Part shown: piece after piece, positions 58,909 to 59,283 of the stretch | How the letters are laid out: each line of letters opens with the position of its first letter | How positions within the stretch are numbered: position 1 is the first letter of the stretch | Assembly (NCBI GenBank): GCA_001414485.1 | Contig: LLEY01000269.1 | Location: forward strand, 1-59,283 | Length of the DNA stretch: 59,283 bases | Direction: 5' to 3' | DNA from: Calycina herbarum | Lineage: Eukaryota; Ascomycota; Leotiomycetes; Helotiales; Pezizellaceae | Translations under genes and position numbers: made by a program | The notes under the pieces: model-generated | The model's database searches: none | The model's input: the letters and a program-made list of their open reading frames with translations, nothing else | Told to the model about the DNA's origin: nothing

Positions 58909-59283
58909 TATAATAATATATTAGTATCTAGTATACTTAGACATAAGTGCTTAAGTGTATATAGACCTAAAAGTTAAGCTTAGTCAGAATACCACGTGAC
59001 CTCGCGGTTCTGATGTGTCTAGAGCACTCTAGAGCAACGCGTTAAGTTTTGTATATTAATTACATATACTTCCGCATGCGTATTCCGTTTACGGAAGTGG
59101 CGTTTTGTAGCGTATGCCGCATACGTATATATAAAGAGTCCTTTGTACACCGTATGCGTATTCCGCATACGTATATACAAAGAGTCCTTTGTACACCGCA
59201 TGCGTATTCCGCATACGTATATACAAAGAGTCCTTTGTACACCGCATCCGTATTCCGTATACGTATATACAAAGAGTCCTTTG
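58909..59283 (+). mobile_element. LTR1, truncated by window end
   Basis: TATAATAATATATTAG start, the TTCCG/CGGAA stem near 59082-59095, then four 46-bp units to the window end. The last 58 bases equal bases 1-58 of the window. The left flank is ATATC. Confidence 0.8.

Noticed and set aside
58973..59283. 46-bp repeats as a possible CRISPR array
   Set aside because: Units are tandem with no unique spacers, and the context is a eukaryotic retrotransposon LTR.

Overview
The window looks like transposon-rich heterochromatin from a filamentous ascomycete (Pezizomycotina). I infer this from nested Ty3/gypsy chromoviruses, Ty1/copia elements, a LINE with a CCHC ORF1, pogo/Fot1-like DNA transposons, a FunK1-type fungal kinase remnant, and one intron-containing phosphotransferase-fold gene. 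Nearly all element sequence carries the signature of repeat-induced point mutation (RIP). CpA and TpG are largely replaced by TpA, glutamine and tryptophan codons have become TAG/TAA, zinc-knuckle Cys codons have become Tyr, and catalytic Asp codons have become Asn. I cannot name the species.

Layout. 1-12.6 kb: minus-strand gypsy remnant (A'), a pogo element, a plus-strand gypsy A broken by a cluster of copia pieces and copia-type LTRs. 12.6-16.35 kb: minus-strand gypsy C. 16.35-19.1 kb: copia RT between LTRs, plus two short unassigned stretches. 19.1-26.3 kb: minus-strand gypsy A/A' pieces with a solo LTR and a full-length pogo. 26.3-27.3 kb: the 3' end of a gypsy B element, carrying a well-preserved solo LTR, inserted into a FunK1-like kinase gene. 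27.3-30.6 kb: the only low-copy island, with a FunK1 pseudogene (minus), a divergent promoter, an apparently intact 340-aa aminoglycoside-phosphotransferase-like gene with a GC-AG intron, and a decayed coding remnant. 31.15-44.4 kb: a complete gypsy B (5-bp duplication TTAAA) containing a complete gypsy A (33132-40427) inserted in its protease. 44.4-49.5 kb: two solo LTRs of a second copia-LTR subfamily, a chromodomain remnant, a copia gag-protease-integrase with a 200-bp unmutated solo LTR, and a pogo end. 49.5-58.5 kb: two LINE copies around a gypsy A integrase piece. The window starts and ends inside copies of the same copia-type LTR, and its first and last 58 bases are identical.

The most notable signal is a gene carried antisense between pol and the 3' LTR of gypsy A. 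It encodes a Cys-rich N-terminus followed by a long charged coiled coil. Two copies keep one continuous frame through about 150-167 codons, with only TAG/TAA stops, as expected from RIP of Gln codons. The copia-type LTR (LTR1) is also unusual: it is packed with palindromes and a 46-bp repeat, it kept its CA/TG content while its surroundings lost theirs, and it sits at many rearrangement junctions.

The only gene likely to be functional today is the phosphotransferase-like gene at 28368-29482. No tRNA, rRNA or CRISPR array was recognised.
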